This document shows positions 54,501 to 63,869 of a stretch of DNA of 64,000 nucleotides, in pieces. Below the pieces are notes generated by a model that did not search any database, was not told where the DNA came from, and worked only from the letters and a program-made list of their open reading frames with translations. The position numbers were made by a program, and so were the translations under genes. This stretch comes from Paraburkholderia solisilvae (GTDB lineage: Bacteria > Pseudomonadota > Gammaproteobacteria > Burkholderiales > Burkholderiaceae), in assembly GCF_902859875.1 (NCBI RefSeq), contig NZ_CADIKF010000004.1:124001-188000 (forward strand), in the 5' to 3' direction. How positions within the stretch are numbered: position 1 is the stretch's first letter; each line of letters opens with the position of its first letter.

Positions 54501-54564
54501 CGGCGGGAGGAAGGCCAGTGGGTGCGCCCTCGTACCGGGTCGTCACGTTGTCGGTCGTTTGCAT
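51529..54564 (-). CDS. nrdA: Ribonucleotide reductase class Ia, alpha subunit
   Basis: Catalytic subunit, 1,011 residues, larger than E. coli NrdA (about 760). An N-terminal ATP-cone (about 36-140, VIRRNGSVVSFEPSKIAIAV) and a second cone-like part precede the barrel. The barrel has LCTEITLNTSDTEIAVCNLGSVNL and GIMGFQDCLHLL. The C terminus has a long Gly/Ala-rich linker of about 70 residues before the redox pair CEAC at the very end (DECEACQ). The ATG at 54564 has AGGAG upstream. Regulation by NrdR is likely from the two boxes in the promoter. Confidence 0.95.
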   Translation of the reverse strand: MQTTDNVTTRYEGAPTGLPPAGQAQGAQALAPATFADYKVIRRNGSVVSFEPSKIAIAVTKAFLAVNGGQGAASARVRELVEQLTQSVVRALMRSRPNGGTFHIEDIQDQVELALMRGGEHNVARAYVLYREKRHQERSHEQEGQAAESGLNVIDNGVTRPLDLNALRALIESACANLGDAVSAEPIAAETVKNLYDGVPMSQVYDSAILAARTMIEKDPAYSQVTARILLHTIRREILEEEVTQAQMNERYAEYFPLFIKRGVQAELLDEKLLQFDLKRLGAALDANRDLQFGYLGLQTLYDRYFLHADGTRIEMPQAFFMRVAMGLSLNEIDREARAIEFYNVLSSFDFMSSTPTLFNSGTRRSQLSSCYLTTVDDDLDGIYEALKENALLSKFAGGLGNDWTRVRALGSHIKGTNGKSQGVVPFLKVVNDTAVAVNQGGKRKGAVCAYLESWHLDIEEFLELRKNTGDDRRRTHDMNTANWIPDLFMKRVAEGGDWTLFSPSTCPDLHDKFGAEFEAAYTAYEDKVARGELKLFKKLPAAQLWRKMLGMLFETGHPWITFKDPCNIRSPQQHVGVVHSSNLCTEITLNTSDTEIAVCNLGSVNLVAHMKQQADGTLTLDHDKLKRTVSVAMRMLDNVIDINYYAVAKARNSNLKHRPVGMGIMGFQDCLHLLRTPYASPDAVEFADRSMEAVCYYAYWASTELAQERGRYSSYRGSLWDRGILPQDTLTLLAEQRGGYVEVDSSESMDWASLRERIAAHGMRNSNCVAIAPTATISNIIGVSACIEPTFQNLYVKSNLSGEFTVVNEYLVRDLKARGLWDEVMVADLKYFDGSLSRIDRIPGDLRAIYATAFEVDPTWLVEAASRRQKWIDQAQSLNIYMGGASGKKLDEVYKLAWLRGLKTTYYLRTMAATHVEKSTVAHGALNAVPSNDGGAGGAGGAGNGSAGGMTGGFGIGGGASGGASSGGLQASAAVAAAPLAALDAAPEADGPVCMMRPGDPGFDECEACQ

Positions 54565-54999
54565 GTGCAAAAGCTCCTGGTCTGGGGGTGGTGCGGACCT
54601 AACCGCGAATTAAAACAATCGCTGCGCCGGCGCGGACGCGAGCGAAGTAAGGAATGGGTGAAACCTGCGATGGGGATGACCGCTCAGTTCGCTCCGGCTG
54701 GAACGACCGGATGCGCTCTGCTGGCGGCGGCGGGAACAGCGCAACGTGATGATCGGCCTGGACCCACGACGCGACAGGTACAAACCCTGCGCGTGAGCGA
54801 GCGTCTTCATCATGCGTGTTGCGATCACTGGCTGGTCCCTTTCTTGGCGAAGTTGCTGAAGCGTCAAATAGAGCGGACGCCACGAGAGCGGACGCTACGC
54901 GAAGCGGACATCGCTTCAGGACGCGTCACTTCAGCGTTTTTTCAATGCCGGCAATGCTTTAGGCACCCTGCTCATGAAGCGGGTGCGCTGCCCCGATCA

Positions 55000-55015
55000 A
55001 CACAACATCTTGTGG
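55000..55015 (-). promoter_or_regulatory. NrdR box 1 upstream of nrdA
   Basis: ACACAACATCTTGTGG differs at only a few positions from the consensus ACACWATATWTTGTGT. It lies about 20 bases downstream of the -10 box and 31 bases from the second box. Confidence 0.7.
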
Positions 55016-55030
55016 AAAACTGCTTTAACG

Positions 55031-55046
55031 GCACCAAGTATAGTGG
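55031..55046 (-). promoter_or_regulatory. NrdR box 2 overlapping the nrdA -10 region
   Basis: A weaker match (GCACCAAGTATAGTGG) starts 31 bases from box 1, three helical turns, the spacing normally found for NrdR box pairs. It covers the -10 hexamer. Confidence 0.55.
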
Positions 55047-55064
55047 ACTTTAGCGTTCTATCAA
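55037..55064 (-). promoter_or_regulatory. Promoter of nrdA
   Basis: On the minus strand TTGATA (55059-55064), a 16-base spacer and TATACT (55037-55042) form a good sigma70 promoter. Transcription would begin near 55030, leaving a leader of about 465 bases before nrdA. Confidence 0.7.
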
Positions 55065-55068
55065 TCTA

Positions 55069-55113
55069 AAAATTTAGCCCGCGCGGGTTGACATTTCGCT
55101 TGACCGCGCGGGC
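55069..55113 (-). terminator. Terminator of ampD
   Basis: A perfect 10-bp stem GCCCGCGCGG/CCGCGCGGGC (55077-55086 and 55104-55113) is followed on the minus strand by TAAATTTTTAG. It lies about 60 bases past the ampD stop. Confidence 0.8.
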
Positions 55114-55170
55114 CCAAGGCTCACGCGCGAGCAAGCCCGGCCGGGCTTTGCGGGTTTTCGTCGCAGCCGC

Positions 55171-55767
55171 TTATCGCGCAGCTGGCCGATACCGATAGGG
55201 GAAATACTGATCGGGAAATGAAGTTTCGCGTTGCAGTCGCGCCCAGTCGAAGTGCGGACCGGGGTCGGTCTTGCGGCCCGGTGCGATATCCGAGTGACCG
55301 GCCAACGCGGTGATCGGATAGTGCGCGGCGAGGCTCTGTGCGAGCGCGCTCAAGGTCTGGTATTGCGCCGCTTCGAATGCGGCGGCGTCGCTGCCTTCGA
55401 GCTCGACGCCAATCGAGAAGTCGTTGCAGCGCTCGCGGCCGAAGAAATTCGACGCGCCCGCATGCCACGCGCGCTCGTTGCACGACACGAATTGCTCGAG
55501 CGTGCCGTCGCGGCGAATCACGAAGTGCGCGGACACGCGTACGCCGCGCAGGTGGGCCGCGTAGTACGGATGCGCGTCGCAGTCGAGGCGGTTCAGAAAC
55601 AGGTCGGCGATTGCGCCGCCGCCGAATTCGCCCGGCGGCAGGCTGATGTTGTGCACGACGATCAGCGTCGGCACCGCGTCTGCCGGACGCGCCTCGACAT
55701 TCGGCGACGGGAACGGCTGCGCGCCTGCGACCCAGCCGTCGGCGCCGATCGCGAAGTTGTGCGTCAT
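55171..55767 (-). CDS. ampD: 1,6-anhydro-N-acetylmuramyl-L-alanine amidase
   Basis: Releases the peptide from anhydro-muropeptides in cell-wall recycling and thereby affects AmpR-controlled beta-lactamase. The 198-residue protein has the zinc-site residues H39 (LIVVHNISLPPG) and later histidine and aspartate in LAGHSDIAPGRKTDPGPHFDW, with SAHFVIRRDGTLEQFV. ATG at 55767 begins the family domain; the in-frame extension upstream encodes repeats rich in Thr and His. It works in the same route as mpl. Confidence 0.95.
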   Translation of the reverse strand: MTHNFAIGADGWVAGAQPFPSPNVEARPADAVPTLIVVHNISLPPGEFGGGAIADLFLNRLDCDAHPYYAAHLRGVRVSAHFVIRRDGTLEQFVSCNERAWHAGASNFFGRERCNDFSIGVELEGSDAAAFEAAQYQTLSALAQSLAAHYPITALAGHSDIAPGRKTDPGPHFDWARLQRETSFPDQYFPYRYRPAAR

Positions 55768-55799
55768 CGGCTCGGTCTCGTCGATGTGCGCTTCATGGG

Positions 55800-56004
55800 T
55801 GCGCTTTGTTCGTGAGTGTGATTCATGGGTGGGCCGCGGTGGGCTGCTTTGCCGGCGCGCTTCATGGGTGTGCTTCGTTGGTGTGCGTTGTCCGACTGCG
55901 TTGTCTGCCTGATTCGTTGGCGCGCTTCGTTGGCCTGCTTCACCTGCCTGCTTCACCTGCCCGTTTCATCTGCCTGCTTCTTCGGCGCGCTTCTTCGGCA
56001 CGCT
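55800..56004. repeat. Degenerate short repeats upstream of ampD
   Basis: The stretch is made of imperfect units around 11-13 bases such as GCGCTTCATGGGT, TGCTTCACCTGCC and GCGCTTCTTCGGC. It forms the presumed ampD leader and lies between PP0621-type gene and ampD. It keeps an open frame by chance but resembles no protein. Confidence 0.6.
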
Positions 56005-56358
56005 TCATCGGCCGTCCCGGCCCTTCGTCTGCTCGACGCGCGCCGCGTAGCGCTGCGCGTGTGCGGCGCTGCAGAACGGCTGACCATCGAACATCACCGA
56101 ATCGCTTTTCGGTGCGTGCACGCCGCACTCGGCGCAGCGGATCATCGGCTCCGGAAGTTGCCGGCTTGCGGTGCCGCGTGCGTTGCCGTTCGGTCCGGGC
56201 GCACCGTTCGCCGCACGGTTACTCGAAGACTGACCGGCGCCGTTCGCGCCAGGCTGACCGCCCGCGCGCGACGACGTACGCGCATCAGGACGCCGCAGCG
56301 CCTTGACGAGCCATTGACCGACCACGAACAGCAGGACCAGCAGAATGATTTGCCGCAT
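56005..56358 (-). CDS. PP0621-type small membrane protein with C-terminal zinc site
   Basis: A 117-residue protein with an N-terminal transmembrane helix (MRQIILLVLLFVVGQWLVKAL), an Asn/Gly/Ser-rich linker (about 25-70), and a conserved end MIRCAECGVHAPKSDSVMFDGQPFCSAAHAQRY. The C-x2-C and C-x3-H residues can bind zinc. Function is unknown. It follows the CcsA-like gene by eight bases. The ATG at 56358 is the first in the protein-like region. Confidence 0.85.
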   Translation of the reverse strand: MRQIILLVLLFVVGQWLVKALRRPDARTSSRAGGQPGANGAGQSSSNRAANGAPGPNGNARGTASRQLPEPMIRCAECGVHAPKSDSVMFDGQPFCSAAHAQRYAARVEQTKGRDGR

Positions 56359-56366
56359 GGGAACAC

Positions 56367-57386
56367 TCAGACGACAGGACGGTGCAGCAGCACCTGGAAG
56401 ACGAAACGGCTGCCAATATAAGCAAGCACCAAGGCGACGAACGCCGCGAGCACCCAGCGCAACGCAGCACGCCCGCGCCAGCCCGACACTTTGCGCGCGG
56501 TCAGCAACGCGCCGAACATCAGCCACGACAGGACGGCGAATACGGTCTTGTGATCGAACGTCAGCGGCCGGTTCATCAATTGCTCGTTGAACAGCATGCC
56601 GGATACGAGCGTGAGCGTCAGCAGCACGAAACCTGCGCTGATCAGCCGGAACAGCAGCTTCTCGAGTGTGAGCAGCGGCGGCAGCGTGTCGAGCCAGCCC
56701 GACAGCCAACCGTTGCCGGCCGCCGCGTTGTGCCGCTGCAGCGCGCCGCCGCGGCCGCGCATCGCATGCAGACGCCGTTCGACGAGCAGCATCAGCACCG
56801 CGTGCAGCGCGGCGATCACAAAGAGCCCGTAGGCGATGTTGGCGATCAGGAAGTGCAGCTTGAACAGCGGCGCGGCCGAGTACGACAGCACATGCACGCC
56901 GCCGAACACGAGCGGCAACAGCGATGCGACGCACGCGAGCGGCAATGCGAGCAGCCGCAGACCGTCGAGCGGGAAGAAAAAGCTTTCTATCCAGTAGATG
57001 CCCACGCCGAGCCAGAACATCGCGGACAGCGCGAACGCAAAGCCGAACACCATCGCGTTCTGCGGAAAGATGGTCGTGTGCAGCAGAACGCCGTGCACCA
57101 GCAGTGCGACGAACAGCAGAATGCGCACCGGCGGCGTCATGCCGATCGCCACGCCTTGCGCGCGCGTGCGCTGCGCCACCGGTTGCATCGACGCCGACGG
57201 ATTCACGTGTGCGCCCGCCGCGGCCGAAGGATTCAGTCGAGCGCCGGCCGCGCCCGTTGCTCCGGTCGCCAGCGACGGTGCGCCCTCGAACACCGGCTCG
57301 GGCGCGGTGTGCCGATGCGAGCGCCACCCTGCGACGGCCAGGCCGCCGTACAGGAGCGCAGTGAGGGCATACAGTACAATATCCAT
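56367..57386 (-). CDS. CcsA/YpjD-like cytochrome c assembly family membrane protein
   Basis: A 339-residue protein with eight or so transmembrane helices. It has the WWD-less, short CcsA/YpjD layout with VLHTTIFP-type early segments, PLFKLHFLIANIAYGLFVIAALHAVLML, and a late LTFDHKTVFAVLSWLMFGALL with conserved histidines. An Ala/Gly/Thr-rich loop of about 45 residues follows the first helix. Role in heme or cytochrome c handling is inferred from the family. It is divergent from ffh. Confidence 0.85.
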   Translation of the reverse strand: MDIVLYALTALLYGGLAVAGWRSHRHTAPEPVFEGAPSLATGATGAAGARLNPSAAAGAHVNPSASMQPVAQRTRAQGVAIGMTPPVRILLFVALLVHGVLLHTTIFPQNAMVFGFAFALSAMFWLGVGIYWIESFFFPLDGLRLLALPLACVASLLPLVFGGVHVLSYSAAPLFKLHFLIANIAYGLFVIAALHAVLMLLVERRLHAMRGRGGALQRHNAAAGNGWLSGWLDTLPPLLTLEKLLFRLISAGFVLLTLTLVSGMLFNEQLMNRPLTFDHKTVFAVLSWLMFGALLTARKVSGWRGRAALRWVLAAFVALVLAYIGSRFVFQVLLHRPVV

Positions 57387-57514
57387 GTTCGAAGTTTACA
57401 CTAGGGCACCTGGCCGCGACGCCGGGCTACATGCGCACGCGCAGTCATGCGCGGCGTGTGCGGCCGCTGGCACCCTCCGTCGCGCGCACGGGGCCGCACT
57501 GCTCATCGCTCCCC

Positions 57515-58882
57515 ATGCTCGACAATCTCACTCAACGGATGGCGCGCGTCGTCAAGACGCTGCGCGGCGAAGCCCGGCTCACCGAAGCCAATACGCAGGA
57601 GATGCTACGCGAAGTTCGCCTTGCGCTCCTCGAAGCCGACGTCGCGTTGCCGGTCGTACGCGAATTCATTGCGAAAGTGAAGGAAAAGGCGCTCGGCGAG
57701 GACGTGGTCGGCAGCCTGTCGCCGGGCCAGGCGCTCGTCGGCGTCGTGCAGCGCGAGCTGACCGCGGTGATCGGCGGCGACTACGAAGGCAAGGCCGTCG
57801 AACTGAATCTCGCCGTCACGCCGCCCGCGATCATCCTGATGGCCGGCCTGCAAGGCGCCGGTAAAACCACGACGGTCGGCAAGCTTGCGAAGCTGTTGCG
57901 CGAGAAGTACAAGAAGAAGGTGCTCACCGTTTCGTGCGACGTCTACCGTCCGGCCGCAATCGCGCAGTTGCAGACGGTGACCGAGCAGGTCGGCGCCGAT
58001 TTCTTCCCGTCGCAGCCGGATCAGAAACCGGTCGATATCGCGCGCGCCGCGGTCGACTGGGCCAAACGCCACTATCACGACGTACTGCTCGTCGATACGG
58101 CCGGCCGCCTCGGTATCGACGAAGCGATGATGCAGGAAATCACCGCGCTGCATAGCACGCTGAATCCGGCGGAGACGCTCTTCGTCGTCGACGCGATGCT
58201 CGGCCAGGACGCGGTCAACACCGCGAAGGCGTTCAATGACGCGCTGCCGCTCACCGGCGTCGTGCTGACCAAGCTCGACGGCGACTCGCGTGGCGGCGCG
58301 GCGCTGTCGGTGCGGCACATCACCGGCAAGCCGATCAAGTTCGTCGGCGTCGCGGAGAAGCTCGACGGCCTCGAAATCTTCTACCCGGATCGCATGGCGA
58401 ACCGGATCCTCGGGATGGGCGACATTCTCGCGCTCGTCGAAGAGGCGCAGCGCGGCGTCGACGTGCAAGCCGCGCAGAAGCTCGCGGACAAGGTGAAGAA
58501 AGGCGGCGACTTCGACCTGAACGATTTCCGCGCGCAACTTTCGCAAATGAAGAATATGGGCGGCCTGTCGTCGCTGATGGACAAGCTGCCCGCGCAGTTC
58601 CAGCAGGCGGCGGCCGGCGCCGATATGGGCCACGCCGAAAAGCAGATGCGCCGGATGGAAGGCATCATCAACTCGATGACGGCGCAGGAACGCGCGAAGC
58701 CCGAGCTGATCAAGGCAACCCGCAAGCGCCGCATCGCGGCGGGCGCCGGCGTGCAGGTGCAGGAAGTCAACCGCATGCTCAATCAGTACGAGCAGATGCG
58801 CACGATGATGAAAAAACTGAAGGGCGGCAATCTGCAGAAGATGATGCGCGGCATGAAAGGCATGCTGCCCGGGATGCGCTGA
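57515..58882 (+). CDS. ffh: Signal recognition particle protein Ffh
   Basis: GTPase that with 4.5S RNA targets membrane proteins. The 455-residue protein has the N domain (MLDNLTQRMARVVKTLRGEA), the G domain with P-loop GLQGAGKTTT (111-120), DVYRPAAIAQLQ, DTAGRLGIDE and TKLDGDSRGGA, and the Met-rich M domain at the end (GIINSMTAQER, KMMRGMKGMLPGMR). ATG at 57515 is the family start; the in-frame extension upstream is not conserved. No 4.5S RNA was recognised in the window. Confidence 0.96.
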   Translation: MLDNLTQRMARVVKTLRGEARLTEANTQEMLREVRLALLEADVALPVVREFIAKVKEKALGEDVVGSLSPGQALVGVVQRELTAVIGGDYEGKAVELNLAVTPPAIILMAGLQGAGKTTTVGKLAKLLREKYKKKVLTVSCDVYRPAAIAQLQTVTEQVGADFFPSQPDQKPVDIARAAVDWAKRHYHDVLLVDTAGRLGIDEAMMQEITALHSTLNPAETLFVVDAMLGQDAVNTAKAFNDALPLTGVVLTKLDGDSRGGAALSVRHITGKPIKFVGVAEKLDGLEIFYPDRMANRILGMGDILALVEEAQRGVDVQAAQKLADKVKKGGDFDLNDFRAQLSQMKNMGGLSSLMDKLPAQFQQAAAGADMGHAEKQMRRMEGIINSMTAQERAKPELIKATRKRRIAAGAGVQVQEVNRMLNQYEQMRTMMKKLKGGNLQKMMRGMKGMLPGMR

Positions 58883-59024
58883 GCAGCGGCGCGAACGGAC
58901 GTCGTCGGATCGATGCCGTGACATGCCGGGCGCACACCGGGTTTATTCGGTGACCGGGTTTGTTCTGAAGCGGCGCCGTTGTGTTCCACACTAATATGTA
59001 TACAGTTACCGCCCGCCGAACATC

Positions 59025-59576
59025 ATGAATCGCGAAGAAGCCCTCCAGATTTTCAGTCAGTCCGAAGAGATCGTATCGGCCGCCGACGTCGACGCGTCGA
59101 TCGCGCGGATGGCCGGCGAGATCCGCACCGAGATGAGCGACGTGTTCCCGCTCGTGCTGTCGGTGATGGGCGGCGCCGCGGTATTCACCGGCATGTTGCT
59201 GCCGCATCTCGACTTCCCGCTCGAGTTCGATTACATCCATCTCACGCGCTACCGGAACACCACCCAGGGCAGCCACGACATGCAATGGCGGGTCGCGCCG
59301 GCCGAATCGGTGAAGGACCGCGTCGTGCTCGTGCTCGACGACATTCTCGACGAAGGCGAGACGATGGCCGCGATTCGCGACCGCATTCTCGCGATGGGTG
59401 CGAAGCGCTTTATGAGCGCGGTGCTGTGCGAGAAGCTCATCGCGAAGGCCAAGCCGCTGCGCCCGGACTTCTGCGGCTTCGAAGTGCCGGACCGCTATGT
59501 GTTCGGCTGCGGGATGGACGCAAAGGGCTATTGGCGCAACCTGCCGACCATCCGCGCGCTGACCGCCGGCGGGTGA
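59025..59576 (+). CDS. hpt: Hypoxanthine-guanine phosphoribosyltransferase
   Basis: Purine salvage enzyme, 183 residues. It has the PRPP-binding loop VVLVLDDILDEGETMAAI, FDYIHLTRYRNTTQG and CGFEVPDRYVFGCGMDAKGYWRNL. It lies 142 bases after ffh and converges with the marC-family gene. An AT-rich stretch with TATACA about 30 bases upstream may be its -10 box. Confidence 0.94.
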   Translation: MNREEALQIFSQSEEIVSAADVDASIARMAGEIRTEMSDVFPLVLSVMGGAAVFTGMLLPHLDFPLEFDYIHLTRYRNTTQGSHDMQWRVAPAESVKDRVVLVLDDILDEGETMAAIRDRILAMGAKRFMSAVLCEKLIAKAKPLRPDFCGFEVPDRYVFGCGMDAKGYWRNLPTIRALTAGG

Positions 59577-59582
59577 AATCTG

Positions 59583-59604
59583 GCCGCGCGCTTCTCGGCG
59601 CGGC
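59583..59604. terminator. Hairpin between hpt and marC-family gene
   Basis: GCCGCGC and GCGCGGC form a 7-bp stem with an 8-base loop in the 37-base gap between the convergent genes. No T run follows on either strand, so termination is uncertain. Confidence 0.45.
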
Positions 59605-59613
59605 GTCGCAAAT

Positions 59614-60210
59614 TCAGAGTTGATGCACGAACGCGCGAATACCGGCGAGGATCATCTCGACTGAAATTGCGACCAGCACGAGGCCCATCAGCCGCTCGAA
59701 CGCGGTGACCGCGCGTTCGCCGAGCCACTGCTGAATCCGCTCCGACAACACGAGCACGATCGCGCAGATCACCATCGTCACGGTCAGCGCACCAATCCAT
59801 TCGAGCATCTTGCCGGGCGCCTGCGACGTCAGCAGCATCACCGTCGCCAGCGCCGACGGACCGGCCAGCGCGGGAATCGCGAGCGGCACGATCAGCGGCT
59901 CGCCGCCGCGCGTCACTCCGGTCAGGCCGTCCGGATGCGGGAAGATCATCCGCAACGCGATCAGAAACAGGACGATGCCCCCGCCGATGCGCAGCGACAG
60001 ATCGGTCAGATGCATCATGCGCAGAAAACGGTCGCCGGCCATCATGAAGGCCAGCAGGATCGCAAACGCGATCGCGACCTCACGCAGAATCACCCACGCG
60101 CGGCGATGCGGCGTCACGCCCCGCAAGCAGCTGACGAAGAGCGGGATATTGCCGAGCGGGTCTGTGATCAGGATCAGCAGGACCGTGGCGGACAGGAAGT
60201 TGTACTCCAC
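59614..60210 (-). CDS. MarC-family integral membrane protein
   Basis: A 198-residue protein with six hydrophobic segments. It has VLLILITDPLGNIPLFVSCL, LRIGGGIVLFLIALRMIFP and PLAIPALAGPSALATVMLL, the family hallmarks. The role is unknown despite the name, which reflects an old link to antibiotic resistance. The start is a GTG at 60210, with GGAGCGGACC upstream. It lies 12 bases after proS. Confidence 0.9.
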   Translation of the reverse strand: MEYNFLSATVLLILITDPLGNIPLFVSCLRGVTPHRRAWVILREVAIAFAILLAFMMAGDRFLRMMHLTDLSLRIGGGIVLFLIALRMIFPHPDGLTGVTRGGEPLIVPLAIPALAGPSALATVMLLTSQAPGKMLEWIGALTVTMVICAIVLVLSERIQQWLGERAVTAFERLMGLVLVAISVEMILAGIRAFVHQL

Positions 60211-60222
60211 GGTCCGCTCCGG

Positions 60223-61959
<1,737 letters not shown>

Positions 61960-62460
61960 TCAGAGTTTTCCAAAAGCGGCGGAACCGGGTCGGGCCCGCC
62001 CAAAGAGATGAAACGGTAGCATTTGCGGACCCGTTCGCCAAATCCGCGTCAGATCGGCGCCGAACGCACGCGAGATTGCACGCCGGGCGAGCGTGAAATG
62101 TGCGCGAAGCGCGTGCCGAATGCAATGGTTCAATGTCCAGCGGGCGCATTCGGCAGGTTCAACCCTCTTTTGCCGCGCCTGCCTAAGGCCTACGCCGACG
62201 TCCATGCGTGCGCCGAGGGCCTCGCCACACGACTCGGACGATGCATTCTGGCGACACGGTATGTGCTGCGAACTGGATGCCGACCCATGCCGACCGAGTC
62301 CCGACTGAGTCCCGACCGCCTGCCAGGCGGGTCCGGGCTCTCGCTTGCAACAGGCTCCGGCGCGCTGCGATCCAGGGGCAACCCGGGCGGCGTTCGTGGT
62401 GCGTCAGGGCCATTATCTGTTTATAATCAAAGCAATTTTAAAGGATTCGAAGGTGGTTGT
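61960..62460. other. 501-base divergent region proS/rppH
   Basis: It contains a perfect TATAAT at 62422-62427 for rppH and a small tandem repeat (CCGACYGAGTC, two copies and part of a third, 62290-62320). No gene is supported, although frames are open because of high GC. Confidence 0.55.
62422..62427 (+). promoter_or_regulatory. Likely -10 box of rppH
   Basis: A perfect TATAAT lies 34 bases upstream of the rppH ATG. No good -35 hexamer was seen at 16-18 bases. Confidence 0.5.
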
Positions 62461-63159
62461 ATGCTGGATCGTGAAGGCTTTCGCCCGAACGTCGGCATCA
62501 TCCTCTTGAACGCGCACAACGAGGTGTTTTGGGGTAAGCGGCTCCGTGAACATTCCTGGCAGTTTCCGCAAGGGGGCATCAAATACGGTGAAACCCCCGT
62601 GCAAGCGATGTATCGGGAGTTACACGAGGAAACCGGGCTGCTTCCCGAGCACGTCAAGGTGATCGGTCGCACGCGCGACTGGTTGCGTTATGAGGTGCCG
62701 GACAAGTTCATCAAGCGTGAAGTACGCGGGCATTACCGTGGCCAGAAGCAGATCTGGTTCCTGCTCCGGATGGTCGGGCGCGATTGCGACATCTGTTTGC
62801 GCGCCACCGATCACCCCGAGTTCGATGCATGGCGCTGGAACGAGTACTGGGTGCCGCTCGACTGTGTGATCGAGTTCAAGCGGGATGTGTATCAGCTGGC
62901 GCTGACGGAACTCTCCCGTTTCCTGCGCCGCGCTGCGCCGCGTACGGACAAACCGGGAGGTCATCATGGGCAGCGCTATCCGAGGATGGCGTCGTCGGTG
63001 AATGTGCCGCCGGGGTCGGCCGCATCAGCGGCTGTGTCCACGCCGTCGGCCGGTCAGGTGGTGACCGTCGTGGTTGAAACATCGCTGCGTGCACCGATGG
63101 AATCGGACTGCTCGGCAGCCGAAAGCGTCGTCGTTCGCGTGCCGGGTTTGCGCGACTAG
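62461..63159 (+). CDS. rppH: RNA pyrophosphohydrolase with C-terminal extension
   Basis: Removes pyrophosphate from mRNA 5' ends and starts 5'-dependent decay. The 232-residue protein has [17 protein letters not shown], the Nudix box (38-60, with [17 protein letters not shown]), [16 protein letters not shown] and [18 protein letters not shown]. The last 65 residues or so after [12 protein letters not shown] are Ser/Ala/Val-rich and not part of the short E. coli form. ATG at 62461 is the start. Confidence 0.95.
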   Translation: MLDREGFRPNVGIILLNAHNEVFWGKRLREHSWQFPQGGIKYGETPVQAMYRELHEETGLLPEHVKVIGRTRDWLRYEVPDKFIKREVRGHYRGQKQIWFLLRMVGRDCDICLRATDHPEFDAWRWNEYWVPLDCVIEFKRDVYQLALTELSRFLRRAAPRTDKPGGHHGQRYPRMASSVNVPPGSAASAAVSTPSAGQVVTVVVETSLRAPMESDCSAAESVVVRVPGLRD

Positions 63160-63179
63160 CGCTGCAGCAGCGATACTGT

Positions 63180-63196
63180 GCGGCGCGTCGCGCCGC
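63180..63196 (+). other. Short hairpin after rppH
   Basis: GCGGCGCG and CGCGCCGC pair with one base between, so the real loop must be larger. It lies 20 bases past the rppH stop and is not followed by Ts; weak termination or none. Confidence 0.4.
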
Positions 63197-63247
63197 GTTT
63201 GCCGGTGCGGCTCATTCGCCGCCGCGCCGGCATTTCGGGGAATTCAT

Positions 63248-63811
63248 TTGAAAGCGTTTGCTCTCGCCGTGGCTTGCATCGCCACCGGCGCTCTGCTGGC
63301 CGGCTGTTCCAGCACCAACAAACAACCGGCCACGCAGAAGGATTCAGACTTCCATTATCTGCTCGACATGCCGACCAACTGGACCGAGAACAAGGTCGAC
63401 AAGTTGCCGCCGCTGCCCGATACAGCCGACCTGCTGCCCTTCCAGGTATCGCAGAACACGCCGCTCAGCTACTTTGTGGATTCGAAGTCGATCACGGTAG
63501 GATCGGACGGCGTCGTGCGATACACGGTCGTGGTCACGAGCCCGGGCGGCGCGCGCAATATCAATTACGAAGGCATTCGCTGCGATAACTACACGTGGCG
63601 CCTGTATGCGGGTCTCAACGACAACCACGACGGCTGGGACCGCACGGTCGAAAATGACTGGGCGCGTATCGAGAACGGCGACCTGAACGCGTATCGCGCG
63701 GCGCTGTATCAGGACTTCTTCTGTACGAACCGGATACCGGTCGGGTCAGCGAAGACGATCGTCAATAATATTCGCTACAACCGGACGCAGAGCGAGTTGA
63801 TCAACCGCTGA
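63248..63811 (+). CDS. CNP1-like family lipoprotein
   Basis: A 187-residue secreted lipoprotein. The start is a TTG (63248) with GGGGAA upstream, giving MKAFALAVACIATGALLAGC with lipobox LLAGC. The mature protein has DSDFHYLLDMPTNWTENKVDKLPPLP and GVVRYTVVVTSPGGARNINYEGIRCDNYTWRLYAG, typical of the CNP1-like group of unknown function. No ATG is near the start. It converges with proB. Confidence 0.85.
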   Translation: MKAFALAVACIATGALLAGCSSTNKQPATQKDSDFHYLLDMPTNWTENKVDKLPPLPDTADLLPFQVSQNTPLSYFVDSKSITVGSDGVVRYTVVVTSPGGARNINYEGIRCDNYTWRLYAGLNDNHDGWDRTVENDWARIENGDLNAYRAALYQDFFCTNRIPVGSAKTIVNNIRYNRTQSELINR

Positions 63812-63824
63812 TGCGCTGGGCGTT

Positions 63825-63850
63825 GCGCGCCGTTTGCGAAAACGGCGCGC
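63825..63850. terminator. Hairpin between CNP1-like gene and proB
   Basis: GCGCGCCGTTT and AAACGGCGCGC form a perfect 11-bp stem with a 4-base loop in the 58-base gap between convergent genes. T runs are lacking, but position and strength suit a shared terminator. Confidence 0.55.
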
Positions 63851-63869
63851 CCGCAGCGCGCCGGGCTAG

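Larger units (their letters stand above)
54565..55170. other. 606-base region between nrdA and ampD
   Basis: It contains the nrdA promoter and NrdR boxes at 55000-55064, a leader of about 460 bases before the nrdA start, a repeated AGCGGACG motif near 54872-54908, and the ampD terminator. No known riboswitch could be recognised; no gene is supported in the leader. Confidence 0.6.

Noticed and set aside
54610..54867. 85-codon frame in the nrdA leader
   Set aside because: Starts with TTG without a ribosome-binding site and ends in Arg/Ser-rich sequence unlike a protein; treated as leader.
54565..55030. Cobalamin riboswitch before nrdA
   Set aside because: The B12 box and the typical GCCACTG element were not found; class Ia enzymes are not usually controlled that way.
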